This document shows positions 22,369 through 30,972 of a DNA stretch of 39,004 bases, piece after piece. A program made the translations under genes and the position numbers. The DNA lies in NCBI GenBank assembly GCA_025351245.1, contig JANXWH010000096.1:1-39004 (forward strand), given 5' to 3'. Source of the stretch: Chloroflexota bacterium. GTDB taxonomy: Bacteria > Chloroflexota > Limnocylindria > Limnocylindrales > CSP1-4. How positions within the stretch are numbered: position 1 is the stretch's first letter; every line of letters starts with the position of its first letter. The notes beneath the pieces are model-generated. The model made no database searches. It was given only the letters and a program-made list of their open reading frames with translations, and was not told the origin of the DNA.

Positions 22369-23711
22369 ACCAGCCCGGGCGTCTCACCGGTCGCCTTGTC
22401 GCGCTGGGCATCACGGGCTCGATCGCGGCGTTCAAGGCGGTGGACCTCCTGCGCCTCTTCCGCGCCGAGGGTGCCGATGTCGTGGTGCTGATGACGCCGT
22501 CGGCGACGCGCTTCGTGGCCCCGCTCACGCTCGCGGCGCTCAGCCGGCGGCCCGTGGATGCGGACGTGCTGGACCTGCTCCCGGACGGACGGATCGGCCA
22601 CGTGATCACCGCGGACGCGGCGGACGTCGTGGTCGTTGCGCCGGCCACCGCCCACTGGCTCGGCGCGATGGCGCATGGGCTTGCCGCGGACGTCGTCACG
22701 GCCACCTGCCTTGCCACGTCCGCGCCGGTCGTGGTCGGGCCGGCCATGGACGGCGAAATGTACGCCCACCCCGCCACCCAGGCGAACGTGCGGATCCTCC
22801 GCGAGGAGTTCGGCTACCGGATCGTGGAGCCCGAGACCGGCGGCCTCGCCTCCGGCCAGGTCGGAGTCGGCCGCCTCGCCGCGCTCGAGCGGATCGTGGA
22901 CGCGGCGATCGACGCGATCGGCGTGCGTCCGATCCGGAAGCCCGATCCCGCCGACCGGCCGCCGCGCCTCCCCGACGGCGACGATGCCGCGCGGGACGCC
23001 GACGACCTTGTCGGCCGCCACGTCGTGGTCACCGCGGGTGGAACGGCCGAGCCGATCGACCCGGTCCGCTACATCGGCAATCGGAGCACGGGCGCGATGG
23101 GCATCGCCGTCTGCGAGGCGGCCCGCGACCGCGGCGCCCGCGTCACGCTCATCGTGGGCACCGCGAGCGTGGCCCTTCCCCAGGGAATGGCAATCGTCCG
23201 CGTCGAGACCGCGACGCAGATGCGTGACGCCCTGCTGGAGCAGCTGGCGTCCGGATTCGACGCCCTGATCATGTCCGCCGCGGTCGCCGACTTCCGGCCC
23301 GCGGCGCCCTCCGTCCTCAAGCTCCCCCGCACGCCCGCCGGGCTCAGCCTGGAGCTCGTCGCCAACCCCGACATACTCGCCGAGATCGGCCGCCGCGTGC
23401 GGGGCATCGGGGAGGACGGCGCGCCCGTGCCCCCGGCCCTGACGCCGGCGCCCGTCCTCGTGGGCTTCGCCGCCGAGACGGGAAGCATCGTCCGCGCCGC
23501 CGCGAAGCTCGCGACCAAACGCGTCGACTTCGTCGTCGCCAACGACGTCGCCGAGACCGGCTCGGGCTTCGGCACGCCGACCAACCGCGTCACGATCCTC
23601 GCCGCCGACGGCACCGAAGATGCCCTGCCGATCCTCCCGAAGCGGGAGGTCGCGGAGCGGATCCTGGACCGGGTGGGTGCCGCGCTGGCGGGACGGGACG
23701 CGAGCGAATAG
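22365..23711 (+). CDS. coaBC: Phosphopantothenoylcysteine synthetase/decarboxylase
   Basis: Bifunctional CoA enzyme: CoaB joins cysteine to 4'-phosphopantothenate and CoaC (FMN) decarboxylates the product to 4'-phosphopantetheine. In 448 residues, the CoaC half shows GITGSIAAFKAVDLLR (15-30), VVVVAPATA and PAMDGEMY; the CoaB half begins VVVTAGGTAEPIDPVRYIGNRSTGAMG and contains LVGFAAETG and AKLATKRVDFVVAN. In the CoaC flap GLASGQVGVGR a Ser replaces the Cys found in the E. coli enzyme; I recall this variant in Thermus-like bacteria, so it is probably functional. It starts at GTG, overlapping the coaX stop. Confidence 0.96.
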   Translation: MNQPGRLTGRLVALGITGSIAAFKAVDLLRLFRAEGADVVVLMTPSATRFVAPLTLAALSRRPVDADVLDLLPDGRIGHVITADAADVVVVAPATAHWLGAMAHGLAADVVTATCLATSAPVVVGPAMDGEMYAHPATQANVRILREEFGYRIVEPETGGLASGQVGVGRLAALERIVDAAIDAIGVRPIRKPDPADRPPRLPDGDDAARDADDLVGRHVVVTAGGTAEPIDPVRYIGNRSTGAMGIAVCEAARDRGARVTLIVGTASVALPQGMAIVRVETATQMRDALLEQLASGFDALIMSAAVADFRPAAPSVLKLPRTPAGLSLELVANPDILAEIGRRVRGIGEDGAPVPPALTPAPVLVGFAAETGSIVRAAAKLATKRVDFVVANDVAETGSGFGTPTNRVTILAADGTEDALPILPKREVAERILDRVGAALAGRDASE

Positions 23712-23788
23712 AGCCGGGCACGCGAGCGGACATTGCGGAGCGCTGTTGACAGGCGCGTCCTGATCCCACTCACCGGAACGTGCTGTTT

Positions 23789-23854
23789 GTGCGCCACAGC
23801 CGGTTGGTAAGTCCGTCGTGGCCACGCTCGCATTACCAACCGGCTGTGGCGCAC
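23789..23854. repeat. 66-bp concentric palindrome (22-bp arms)
   Basis: A perfect 22-bp inverted repeat: GTGCGCCACAGCCGGTTGGT plus AA (23789-23810) against its complement at 23833-23854. The 22-nt middle contains a second palindrome, CGTGGCCACG (23817-23826), on exactly the same axis, with 6-nt non-pairing segments on each side. ACGTGCTG stands outside both arms (23778-23785 and 23858-23865), and TTGACAG further out on each side (from 23746 and 23874). It lies 77 bp past coaBC at the edge of the inserted secreted-protein pair. No T-run follows either arm. Confidence 0.9.
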
Positions 23855-23962
23855 GAGACGTGCTGAGATCCCCTTGACAGATCCTGCGAGGGGGGGACTA
23901 TTCGGCACCAGCCGATTGATTGATCGGACTCAGCGACGCGCACGATAGGGGAGCCAGATGGC

Positions 23963-24892
23963 TTGGGCGGGCTTGGGGCGAGGATGGCGTCAGCGAGCGT
24001 CGCCGCGTCGATGCTCGGACTGCTCCTGGCAGGAGCTCAAGCGAGACCCGTGGCCGCGACGAGCGGGTTTGATGTCCAACAGGGTTTGGACAGCTGTGCC
24101 GTCCCGACGGCCGCGCAGATGCAATGGGCATGGGGCAACACGCCCTTCTGGTCGTGGGGGTACTACCTCGGTGGTGCAACCGCCCCCCACGCCGGCTGTC
24201 GCCCGTGGACCGCGGCGGAACTGGCCCAGGCGCGTACGATCGGATGGGGGTTCATGCCGGTCTGGGATGATCTCCAGGCTCCGTGCAACCAGAACATGTC
24301 TCAGCACATCAGCACGAATACGACGACAGCGCGTAACCAGGGCGTCTCTGCTGCCACGAACGCTGCCGCGGCAATGCAGGCTGCGGGGTTCGCCGGCTAC
24401 GACCAGGTATGGCTGGATATTGAAGCCTACACTGGCTCTGGCGCCCCGGGGTGCACCGGAACGGCTCTCGCGACAGCGAGGGCCGCGGTAAAGGCGTACG
24501 TTGACGGCTGGTCGAGCACACTCGGAGCTGACTCGGGCGTCTATGGATCCTCGTACGGTTCCTTCGCGGACGACTGGGCGACGATCGCCCATCCGCCGGC
24601 AGAGGTGTGGCTCGCGGCGTGGGGCTCCCCGGCTGCCAATCCGAACACTGTCTGGAATCTCCCGGGTGTTCCCAACGGGCACTGGTACGTCGACCAACGA
24701 GTGCACCAGTACCGAGCTCATGTCGTCAACTACAGCGTTGTGGGCAACGCCCAACAGCAGACCGGTAGCTACGATGTCGACTGCCTCGCGGCATGGATGG
24801 ATCAAGGATCTCCATGGGACAACAATGGCGACGAGTCGAACGAAGGCAACTCGATCAACGCCGAGGCCGTATGTCTGGGGGCGCCTCAATGA
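23963..24892 (+). CDS. Secreted DUF1906 glycoside-hydrolase-like protein
   Basis: A 309-residue exported protein with a DUF1906 (Rv2525c-like, GH25-related) TIM-barrel domain, a family associated with cell-wall or envelope polysaccharide. A signal peptide covers about residues 1-33 (Arg7, then SVAASMLGLLLAGAQA). The domain starts GFDVQQGLDSCAVPTAAQMQ and includes WSWGYYLGGATAPHAGC, GWGFMPVWDDLQAPC and YDQVWLDIEAYTG, whose Asp and Glu are candidate catalytic residues. TTG 23963 keeps a positive n-region; ATG 23984 is the alternative. Codon use is looser (more A/T at third positions, many Asn/Gln/Ser codons) than its neighbours, hinting at transfer. Its stop overlaps the next start (ATGA). Confidence 0.85.
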   Translation: MGGLGARMASASVAASMLGLLLAGAQARPVAATSGFDVQQGLDSCAVPTAAQMQWAWGNTPFWSWGYYLGGATAPHAGCRPWTAAELAQARTIGWGFMPVWDDLQAPCNQNMSQHISTNTTTARNQGVSAATNAAAAMQAAGFAGYDQVWLDIEAYTGSGAPGCTGTALATARAAVKAYVDGWSSTLGADSGVYGSSYGSFADDWATIAHPPAEVWLAAWGSPAANPNTVWNLPGVPNGHWYVDQRVHQYRAHVVNYSVVGNAQQQTGSYDVDCLAAWMDQGSPWDNNGDESNEGNSINAEAVCLGAPQ

Positions 24893-26115
24893 ACCGATCC
24901 ATCTCGCCTCGACAATGCCTGATTGTCGCCATCTCGTCCCTGTTCGTGGTCACCGCGTGCGTCGGTGCGCCCGCGCCGGTGCCCGTCCCGAGTGGGAGTC
25001 CTGAAGCCTCCGCAGCGGCGACGGTTGCCCCGCCCCCGACGCCGACGGGCAGCATTCCGACGACTGCCCCTGTTGGCACGGGCCTGCTCGACGCTGGCCT
25101 CGCTCCAAACGGGATCGGCTGGGCGATCACGAGTCATGGTGTCGAGGTGTCGACGGACCGCGGGAAGACGTGGTCATCCGCGACCCCGCCGGGCGTGGAC
25201 CCGACGTCGATCAAGTCGGTCGACTTCGGCCTCTGGCCGACGGTCCACATGGCGGCGCCCGAAGGTGACCACGTCCGTGTGTTCGCTAGCGCGGATGGCG
25301 GCATCACCTGGACGTCCACGACCGGCCCGAAGGACGGCGCCCCCGACGGCTTCATGGACGCGAAGGTCCAGTTCATCGATGCGAAGAACGGCTTCGTCGA
25401 GGCCGTCTTCGCGACGAACACCTCGCAGAGCCTGGCGGAGCTGCTCCGCACGACGGACGGCGGGACGACCTGGTCCCCCGCGAACCTGCCGGTCGCCGGA
25501 CCAATCGAGTTCGGCAGCCCGACCGATGGCTGGCTCGACGGCGGCACGCTCGGCGGCCAGCTCTTCCGCACCGGCGATGGCGGCCGAACCTGGACGGCCG
25601 TGAAAATCGCGGTGCCGACGGCTGCCGCAGGCCACAACGCATGGCCGTTGCTACCGGCGATCATCGGCGACCAACTGACGATGCCGGTCGTCTTCGCCGT
25701 CGATGGTGGCGGCACGACGCTCCTCGGCGTGTACGTCAGCCATGACGGCGGGACAAACTGGGACCCGGCCGAACCGCCGACCATGCTCTCTGCCGACGGC
25801 TCTGGTGGCGCGATCGGCGCGGCGCCGGGACTCGTGCTCGCTGCCTCATCGACGGCGAAGGGGTTCATGTCGATCACGACGAGTCCCGGGTCGGGGGTAG
25901 CGCCGGTCACTCGGGAGCTTCCGTCGACCCACGGGAGCGGCTCCGCGACGAGCGCCACGGACACAACGTCCCAGGATCTCCATGTTCTCGCGGACGGCAC
26001 GGCTTGGTCGCTCGAGATGTATTCCGCATGCCGGGCCATCAAGGACTGTTCCATCATCAACACCCTATGGGCCTCCAGCGATCGCGGGGCAAGCTGGTCC
26101 GAACTTCATCCCTGA
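24889..26115 (+). CDS. Asp-box (BNR/sialidase-like repeat) lipoprotein
   Basis: A 408-residue lipoprotein: signal sequence with lipobox VTAC (Cys24) followed by a Pro/Ala/Thr-rich linker (about 27-62) and a beta-propeller built from Asp-box repeats. At least six are visible: DRGKTW, DGGITW, DGGTTW, DGGRTW, DGGTNW and DRGASW. Such propellers occur in sialidases and Ycf48-like assembly factors; no sialidase catalytic Arg triad or Tyr/Glu pair is evident, so a binding or scaffold role at the cell surface is more likely. Its ATG overlaps the stop of the DUF1906 gene, so the two are translationally coupled and probably act together on the envelope. Confidence 0.85.
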   Translation: MNRSISPRQCLIVAISSLFVVTACVGAPAPVPVPSGSPEASAAATVAPPPTPTGSIPTTAPVGTGLLDAGLAPNGIGWAITSHGVEVSTDRGKTWSSATPPGVDPTSIKSVDFGLWPTVHMAAPEGDHVRVFASADGGITWTSTTGPKDGAPDGFMDAKVQFIDAKNGFVEAVFATNTSQSLAELLRTTDGGTTWSPANLPVAGPIEFGSPTDGWLDGGTLGGQLFRTGDGGRTWTAVKIAVPTAAAGHNAWPLLPAIIGDQLTMPVVFAVDGGGTTLLGVYVSHDGGTNWDPAEPPTMLSADGSGGAIGAAPGLVLAASSTAKGFMSITTSPGSGVAPVTRELPSTHGSGSATSATDTTSQDLHVLADGTAWSLEMYSACRAIKDCSIINTLWASSDRGASWSELHP

Positions 26116-26384
26116 CGCCGAGCGGTCCTACCTGAACGCCGCCTTCGCGGCGATCCAACCGCGAGACCGCCTCCGGCGGCATGGTCGGATCGCCGCCACC
26201 GAGTCCGCGGCAGCCGCAGAACAGGACGCCGGACACGGTTGCGATGACCGGGATGGCGTTCCGTGGAACGCATTGCGGTTCCTCCGACGGGCGCCGCAGT
26301 GGCGACGCCGGTCAAACGCGCCGCGCTGGACGCATGCGCCGATCGCGGGCACACTTGACGCTCCCGCAGGAGAGAACAGCAACC
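26116..26384. other. Intergenic segment before panB
   Basis: 269 bp between the Asp-box lipoprotein and panB. Frames on both strands (for example an Ala/Arg-rich 84-residue minus frame) show no domain or start signal. TTGACG (26354-26359) could be a -35 for panB but no convincing -10 follows; GGAGAG precedes the panB GTG. Otherwise I see nothing. Confidence 0.5.
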
Positions 26385-27305
26385 GTGAGCAGCACGTCCG
26401 ACACCGCGCGCCGCCTGACCGTCGTGGACATCGCCCTCATGCACGCCGACGGCGAGCGGATCGCGATGCTGACCGCGTACGACTATCCGACGGCCGGCCT
26501 CCTCGACGAGGCTGGCATCCCGATGCTCCTCGTAGGCGACTCGCTGGGCCAAGTGATGCTGGGCTATGAGACCACGGTCCGGGTGACCATGGACGAGATG
26601 CTCCACCACACGAAGGCGGTCGTCCGCGGCGCGGAGCGGGCGCTGATCGTGGCCGACATGCCGTTCCTCTCCTATGCCACGCCCGACGACGCGGTCCGCA
26701 ACGCCGGGCGCTTCCTCCGCGAGGCCGGGGCGCAGGCGGTCAAGGTGGAGGGCGGGGTTCGAACCGGGCGGGTCATCGAAACGCTCGTCCGGGCCGGCGT
26801 TCCCGTCATGGGACACATCGGCCTGACGCCCCAGGCGATCAACGCACTCGGCAAGGTCCGCGTCCAGGGCAGGACCCGCGAGACCGCCCGCGCGCTCCTC
26901 CACGACGCGCTCGCGGTGCAGGAGGCGGGCGCGTTTGCCGTCGTGCTGGAGCTCATGCCGGAGCAGCTCGCGGCGGCCATCACGGCGCGGCTGCGGATCC
27001 CGACGATCGGCATTGGGGCGGGTGCCGGATGCTCCGGCCAGGTCCAGGTGGTGACGGACTTCCTGGGCCTCGGCTCGTTCCTGCCGCGCCATGCGAAGCC
27101 GTACGCGGACCTGCGCGGGGTGATCCTCGCCGCCGCCGCCGCCTACCGGGCGGAGGTCGAGGCGGGAACCTTCCCGGGGGCCGCCCAGGCGACCCGGATG
27201 GATGATGCGATCCTCGACGAGGTCCTTGGCCACGCCCCGGACGACCGGACCGCTCAGGGACCGCAGCGGATCGACGCCGGGATCCCGCTCGATCGCGACC
27301 TCTGA
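26385..27305 (+). CDS. panB: Ketopantoate hydroxymethyltransferase
   Basis: Transfers a hydroxymethyl group from 5,10-methylene-THF to alpha-ketoisovalerate, the first step of pantothenate synthesis. The 306-residue TIM barrel shows MLTAYDYPTA, LLVGDSLGQVMLGY (metal-binding Asp), MPFLSY, AVKVEGG (substrate lysine), GHIGLTPQ and IPTIGIGAGAGCSGQVQV. GTG 26385 is preceded by AGGAGAG and starts VSSTSDTARRLTVVDIA; the longer frame to 26181 is unsupported. The C-terminal tail (about 275-306) is longer than minimal PanB and charged. panC follows after 10 bp. Confidence 0.95.
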   Translation: MSSTSDTARRLTVVDIALMHADGERIAMLTAYDYPTAGLLDEAGIPMLLVGDSLGQVMLGYETTVRVTMDEMLHHTKAVVRGAERALIVADMPFLSYATPDDAVRNAGRFLREAGAQAVKVEGGVRTGRVIETLVRAGVPVMGHIGLTPQAINALGKVRVQGRTRETARALLHDALAVQEAGAFAVVLELMPEQLAAAITARLRIPTIGIGAGAGCSGQVQVVTDFLGLGSFLPRHAKPYADLRGVILAAAAAYRAEVEAGTFPGAAQATRMDDAILDEVLGHAPDDRTAQGPQRIDAGIPLDRDL

Positions 27306-27315
27306 TCACCGCCCC

Positions 27316-28146
27316 GTGGACGTCGTCCGCAACCGCGCCGAGCTGCGCCACGCGCTCGCCGCACTCCCCCGCCCGCTGGGCCTGGTCCCGACGATGGGCT
27401 GGCTCCACGCCGGCCATCGCTCGCTGATCGCGCAGGCCCGCGACGAGTGTGGCGCGGTCGCGGTCTCGATCTTCGTCAATCCCCGCCAGTTCGACGATCC
27501 CGCCGACCTCGCGAAATACCCCCGGGGCGAGGCCCGTGACCTTGCGCTGTGCGCCGATGCCGGCGCGGACCTCGTGTGGGTTCCCTCGGTCGACGACGTC
27601 TACCCGCCCGGATTCGACACCTCCGTGACGGTCGATCGGCTCACGCTCCCGCTCGAGGGCGCCGCCCGGCCGGGCCACTTCGCGGGAGTCTCCTCGGTCG
27701 TTGCGATTCTCTTCGGGGTCGTCCGACCCGACCGGGCCTACTTCGGCGAGAAGGACGGCCAGCAGCTCCGGGTGATCGACCGGATGGCCCGCGACCTGGG
27801 GATGACCGAGGTCGTTCGCTGCCCAACCGTGCGGGAGCCGGACGGCCTTGCCCTCTCGTCCCGCAACGTCCACCTCGGGGCGGATGATCGGGCCGCGGCG
27901 CCGGTCATCCATCGCGCGCTGCTCGCCGGGCGGGCAGCGTGGGCGTGCGGCGAGCGCGACGCGGCGGTCATCCGTGGCCGCGTCGTTGACGTCCTCGCCA
28001 TGGAGCCGCGCGCGGACGTGGAGTACGTCTCCTGCGCCGACGACGCGACGCTGGCCGAGCTGGAGCGGATCGAGGGGCCCGCGATGCTTTCGCTCGCGGT
28101 GCGGTTCGGCGCCACTCGCCTCATCGACAACATCCGCCTCGGCTGA
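27316..28146 (+). CDS. panC: Pantothenate synthetase
   Basis: Condenses pantoate and beta-alanine with ATP hydrolysis to AMP and PPi, giving pantothenate, the substrate of CoaX upstream. The 276-residue protein has the HIGH-type PTMGWLHAGHRSL (25-37), FVNPRQFDDPADLAKYPR, GHFAGVSSVVAILF, GEKDGQQLRVI and LALSSRNVHL, which corresponds to the KMSKS region. The GTG at 27316 is the only start keeping the N-terminal strand. Only two lysines remain, in LAKYPR and GEKDGQQ, the latter a known catalytic residue in the family. panD is not in the window. Confidence 0.95.
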   Translation: MDVVRNRAELRHALAALPRPLGLVPTMGWLHAGHRSLIAQARDECGAVAVSIFVNPRQFDDPADLAKYPRGEARDLALCADAGADLVWVPSVDDVYPPGFDTSVTVDRLTLPLEGAARPGHFAGVSSVVAILFGVVRPDRAYFGEKDGQQLRVIDRMARDLGMTEVVRCPTVREPDGLALSSRNVHLGADDRAAAPVIHRALLAGRAAWACGERDAAVIRGRVVDVLAMEPRADVEYVSCADDATLAELERIEGPAMLSLAVRFGATRLIDNIRLG

Positions 28147-28233
28147 CGGAATGGAACCAGGCGACGCCACGCAGCGTCACCGGCGTGGGCGACGCACCCT
28201 CGCGCCGCCATCCAGCAGCCGTGGGGTGAGGTG

Positions 28234-29220
28234 ATGGCTCATCGGAGCGTCCAGGAACTCGCGGGGACGCGCGTCGCCATCGGGTTCGGCAGCCTCCTCG
28301 TCATCGCGGCGCTCCTCGCCGCCAGCTGCAGCGGCTCGGCCGGCAGCCCCCTCTCCGCCGTCGGCGCTCCCGTGAAGGAGCCGGCCGCGGCTGCCACCCT
28401 CGTCCCCGCACCGGCAGCTCGCGATGGGGCGCTCGGCTCCACGAACAGCGGGACGACGGGCGGCGGCACGGCGCAGAGGGGCGCCAGCGCGCCGGATGGG
28501 AGCGGTCCGCTCATCGTCCGCACCGGCCAGCTGGACCTGCAGGTCGCGGATATCGAGGCGGCCATCCACGCCGCCGAGAGCGCCGTCACGGCGGTCGGCG
28601 GGTACGTCGCAGGTTCGCAGCGCAGCGGCGATGCCGACAAGGCCTCCGCGAGCGTCATGTTCCGGATCCCGGCGGCGCGCTGGGCCGACACGCTCGATGC
28701 GCTTCGGAAGCTCGGCGTGAAGGTCCTCGGCGAGCAGACGTCAAGCCAGGAAGTCACGGCCCAGGTGGTCGACCTGGGCGCCCGCCTCGCCAACCTCCGG
28801 GTCACCGAGACCGCGCTCCAGGCGATCATGGAGAAGGCAACGAAGATCCCGGATGTCCTGGCGGTGCAGGAGCAGCTGACCGGCGTCCGGCAGCAGATCG
28901 AGGAGCTGACTGCCCAGAAGCAGACCCTGGAGAACCAGGCTGCGCTCGCGACGCTCACGCTGAACTTCACGCCGCCGCCGGCCGTGGCCGTCACCCAGGT
29001 GCGCGAGGGATGGGACCCCGCCCGGGAGGTCGACCAGGCCGCCGCGGCCCTCGTCGGCATGGGCCAGGGGCTCGCCGGTGCCGGGATCTGGCTCCTGATC
29101 GTCGGGCTGCCGATCCTCCTGATCGTGGGGCTGCTGGCGCTCATCGCGCTCGTCGTGGTCCGGCGGTTCCGCCGCGCAGCACTTCCCCCCACGGCCATTC
29201 CGCCCGTCGCGGAGGCGTGA
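28234..29220 (+). CDS. DUF4349 lipoprotein with C-terminal anchor
   Basis: A 328-residue envelope protein. The N-terminal export signal ends in a lipobox-like LAASC, followed by a Gly/Ala/Thr-rich linker. The DUF4349 region (about 95-255) begins LIVRTGQLDLQVADIEAAIHAAE and includes a coiled coil (ATKIPDVLAVQEQLTGVRQQIEELTAQKQTLENQ). A strong transmembrane helix (about 285-312) and a basic cytoplasmic end follow. Related Gram-positive and Chloroflexota lipoproteins have no defined function. ATG 28234 is preferred over the adjacent GTG 28231 because GGTGAGGTG precedes it. It follows panC by 87 bp, and its stop lies 10 bp from that of the convergent ABC permease gene. Confidence 0.87.
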   Translation: MAHRSVQELAGTRVAIGFGSLLVIAALLAASCSGSAGSPLSAVGAPVKEPAAAATLVPAPAARDGALGSTNSGTTGGGTAQRGASAPDGSGPLIVRTGQLDLQVADIEAAIHAAESAVTAVGGYVAGSQRSGDADKASASVMFRIPAARWADTLDALRKLGVKVLGEQTSSQEVTAQVVDLGARLANLRVTETALQAIMEKATKIPDVLAVQEQLTGVRQQIEELTAQKQTLENQAALATLTLNFTPPPAVAVTQVREGWDPAREVDQAAAALVGMGQGLAGAGIWLLIVGLPILLIVGLLALIALVVVRRFRRAALPPTAIPPVAEA

Positions 29221-29230
29221 CAGCGGGCCC

Positions 29231-30007
29231 TCAGATCTCCTGCCGACGGAAGGCGATCCCCGCCGCACCCAGGGCAAGACAGACGAGGGCCAGGTTGACC
29301 AGGATCGGGCCGCCCAGGTCGCCGCTCGGCAGGCCGAGTGCGAGCGCCACGGCGGGCGTGGACAGCCCGGTCGGAGTGTAGGCGCCGATCCCCGGGATCG
29401 CGGCAACGATTCCCGCCACGAGCAGGGCCACGAAACCCGCGCCCCCGGCGACGAGCGACGACCGCGCCAGGACGGAGAACAGGAACGTCACGCCGCCGAT
29501 CACGAGCAGCGAGAGCCACAGCACGACGCCGCTTGCCACGAACCCGGGGAGGGGCAGCGCCTCGAACAGCAGGGCGGTGTACAACCACGCGAGCGCGTAC
29601 CCCGTCGCGATCCCGGCCCCCAGCAGCAGCGCGATCGCCACCGCCTTCGCCATGATGAACGCGCCGCGCCCGACCGGCTTCGTCAGCACGAACCCCGCCG
29701 TCCCGCGCTCCTTCTCGTTCGCCACGGCGCCCATGCTGACGAGGATCGCGATCAGCGCGCCGAACTGGCCGAGGTTCTTCACGAGCTGGGCGACTGCGTC
29801 CGCCGTGGTCGGCGGTGGCATCGTGATCGTCAAGCCCGCAGCCTGCGTGCCGGCCATCTTGATGATGTCGGGCAGGAGCTTCGCGAGGAGCGGCGACATG
29901 GCGCCGAACGTCGCGAGGACCGCCACGACGACAACCAGTCGAAGCGTGCGGAGCTGTTCGCGCACCTCCTTGCCGAGCAGCAACCGGAACCCGCCGGGGC
30001 CGCTCAC
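29231..30007 (-). CDS. ABC-2 type transporter permease
   Basis: A 258-residue permease with about six helices. The N-terminal amphipathic segment (LLLGKEVREQLRTLR) precedes helix 1, and the cytoplasmic loop NEKERGTAGFVLTKPVGRGAFIMAKAV is typical of the NosY/YxlG-type ABC-2 family. The GTG at 30007 was chosen because it overlaps the ATPase stop (GTGA); a longer frame is a shadow of the ATPase gene. It forms the channel for the ATPase encoded just upstream. The substrate is unknown; small exporters of this kind often handle antimicrobial compounds or help envelope homeostasis. Confidence 0.92.
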   Translation of the reverse strand: MSGPGGFRLLLGKEVREQLRTLRLVVVVAVLATFGAMSPLLAKLLPDIIKMAGTQAAGLTITMPPPTTADAVAQLVKNLGQFGALIAILVSMGAVANEKERGTAGFVLTKPVGRGAFIMAKAVAIALLLGAGIATGYALAWLYTALLFEALPLPGFVASGVVLWLSLLVIGGVTFLFSVLARSSLVAGGAGFVALLVAGIVAAIPGIGAYTPTGLSTPAVALALGLPSGDLGGPILVNLALVCLALGAAGIAFRRQEI

Positions 30008-30972
30008 GCCCGCACCTCCCCGGCCGTCCCGACGAGCGCCAGGAATACCTCTTCGAGGGTTGGCCGAACCCGTTCGAAGCGCGCGAGCCGGACCCCCGAC
30101 ATGACAACGAGCGGCAGCACCTCGGCCGCGGCGCGTTCGGCGTCGGTCACGAACACCCGGATCAGGCCGTGCTCGACGCGCACGTCGCGCGTCCATGCCT
30201 GCCCGCGCACCGTCGCGGCCAGGGCGGCGACCGCCGCATCCTGGTCCGGCTCGGGGTCGAGCTCCAGGATCGGTCGGGCGTGGCTCGCAAGCAGCTCGTG
30301 CATCGGCGCCTCGGTCACGAGGCGGCCGTGGTCGAGGATCCCGACGCGATCACAAACCCGCTCGACGTCGTTGAGGATGTGCGTGCTCATGAAGACCGTG
30401 CACGTGCCGCGCAGGCGGCCGATCAGCTCCAGCACGTCGCGCCGTCCAGCCGGGTCGAGCGAGCTGACCGGCTCGTCGAGGAAGAGGACGGCTGGCCGCG
30501 GGAGCATCGCCTGCCCGATCCCGAGGCGCTGGCGCATTCCGCCCGAGTAGGCGCCGATCCGGCGGTTCGCCGCGTCGACCAGGCCAATCGTCTCCAATAC
30601 CTCTTCCACGCGCGCGCGCAGGGGCGCGCCGTCGAGCCCGTGCAGCCGGCCCACGAATGTCAGCAATTCGCGCCCGGTCATCCACCCGTAGTAGCGCGGG
30701 TCCTGGTCGAGCGCGCCGATGCGCTCGGCGAGGGCGCGGCCGCCGGTCGTGGCGTCGATCCCCGCGACAGTCGCGCTCCCCGCCGTGGGCCGGGCGAGAC
30801 CCGTCAGGAGGCGGAGGGTGGTGGTCTTCCCCGCGCCGTTCGGCCCGAGAAAGCCGAAGACGCAGCCGGCAGGGACGTCGAGATCGAGGTCATCGAGCGC
30901 GACGTCGAGCCGGTAGCGTTTCGTGAGCCCGCGGGTGCTGACCTCGCCGGGCGCGGCTGCGGCGAAGTTCAT
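30004..30972 (-). CDS. ABC transporter ATP-binding protein
   Basis: A 322-residue ATPase of the CcmA/drug-exporter type. Walker A GPNGAGKTTT (about 43-52), signature YSGGMRQRLGI, Walker B AVLFLDEPVSSLDP and the H-loop MSTHIL are intact. An extra C-terminal domain (about 220-322) follows, as usual in ABC-2 exporters. ATG 30972 overlaps the PLDc_N gene stop, and its own stop overlaps the permease start, so stoichiometry is set by translational coupling. The order PLDc_N protein, ATPase, permease recalls yxlEFG of Bacillus subtilis. Confidence 0.95.
   Translation of the reverse strand: MNFAAAAPGEVSTRGLTKRYRLDVALDDLDLDVPAGCVFGFLGPNGAGKTTTLRLLTGLARPTAGSATVAGIDATTGGRALAERIGALDQDPRYYGWMTGRELLTFVGRLHGLDGAPLRARVEEVLETIGLVDAANRRIGAYSGGMRQRLGIGQAMLPRPAVLFLDEPVSSLDPAGRRDVLELIGRLRGTCTVFMSTHILNDVERVCDRVGILDHGRLVTEAPMHELLASHARPILELDPEPDQDAAVAALAATVRGQAWTRDVRVEHGLIRVFVTDAERAAAEVLPLVVMSGVRLARFERVRPTLEEVFLALVGTAGEVRA

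Noticed and set aside
21558-23825. 755-codon open frame on the minus strand
   Set aside because: Antisense shadow of coaX and coaBC, both of which have full family motifs.
23958-24491. ATG-started 177-codon frame at the DUF1906 locus
   Set aside because: It is the wrong frame: Arg/Pro/Ser-rich without a domain, while the overlapping frame has a signal peptide and DUF1906 motifs.
26128-26382. Minus-strand 84-codon frame upstream of panB
   Set aside because: No Shine-Dalgarno, no -10 box, low-complexity Arg/Ala composition.
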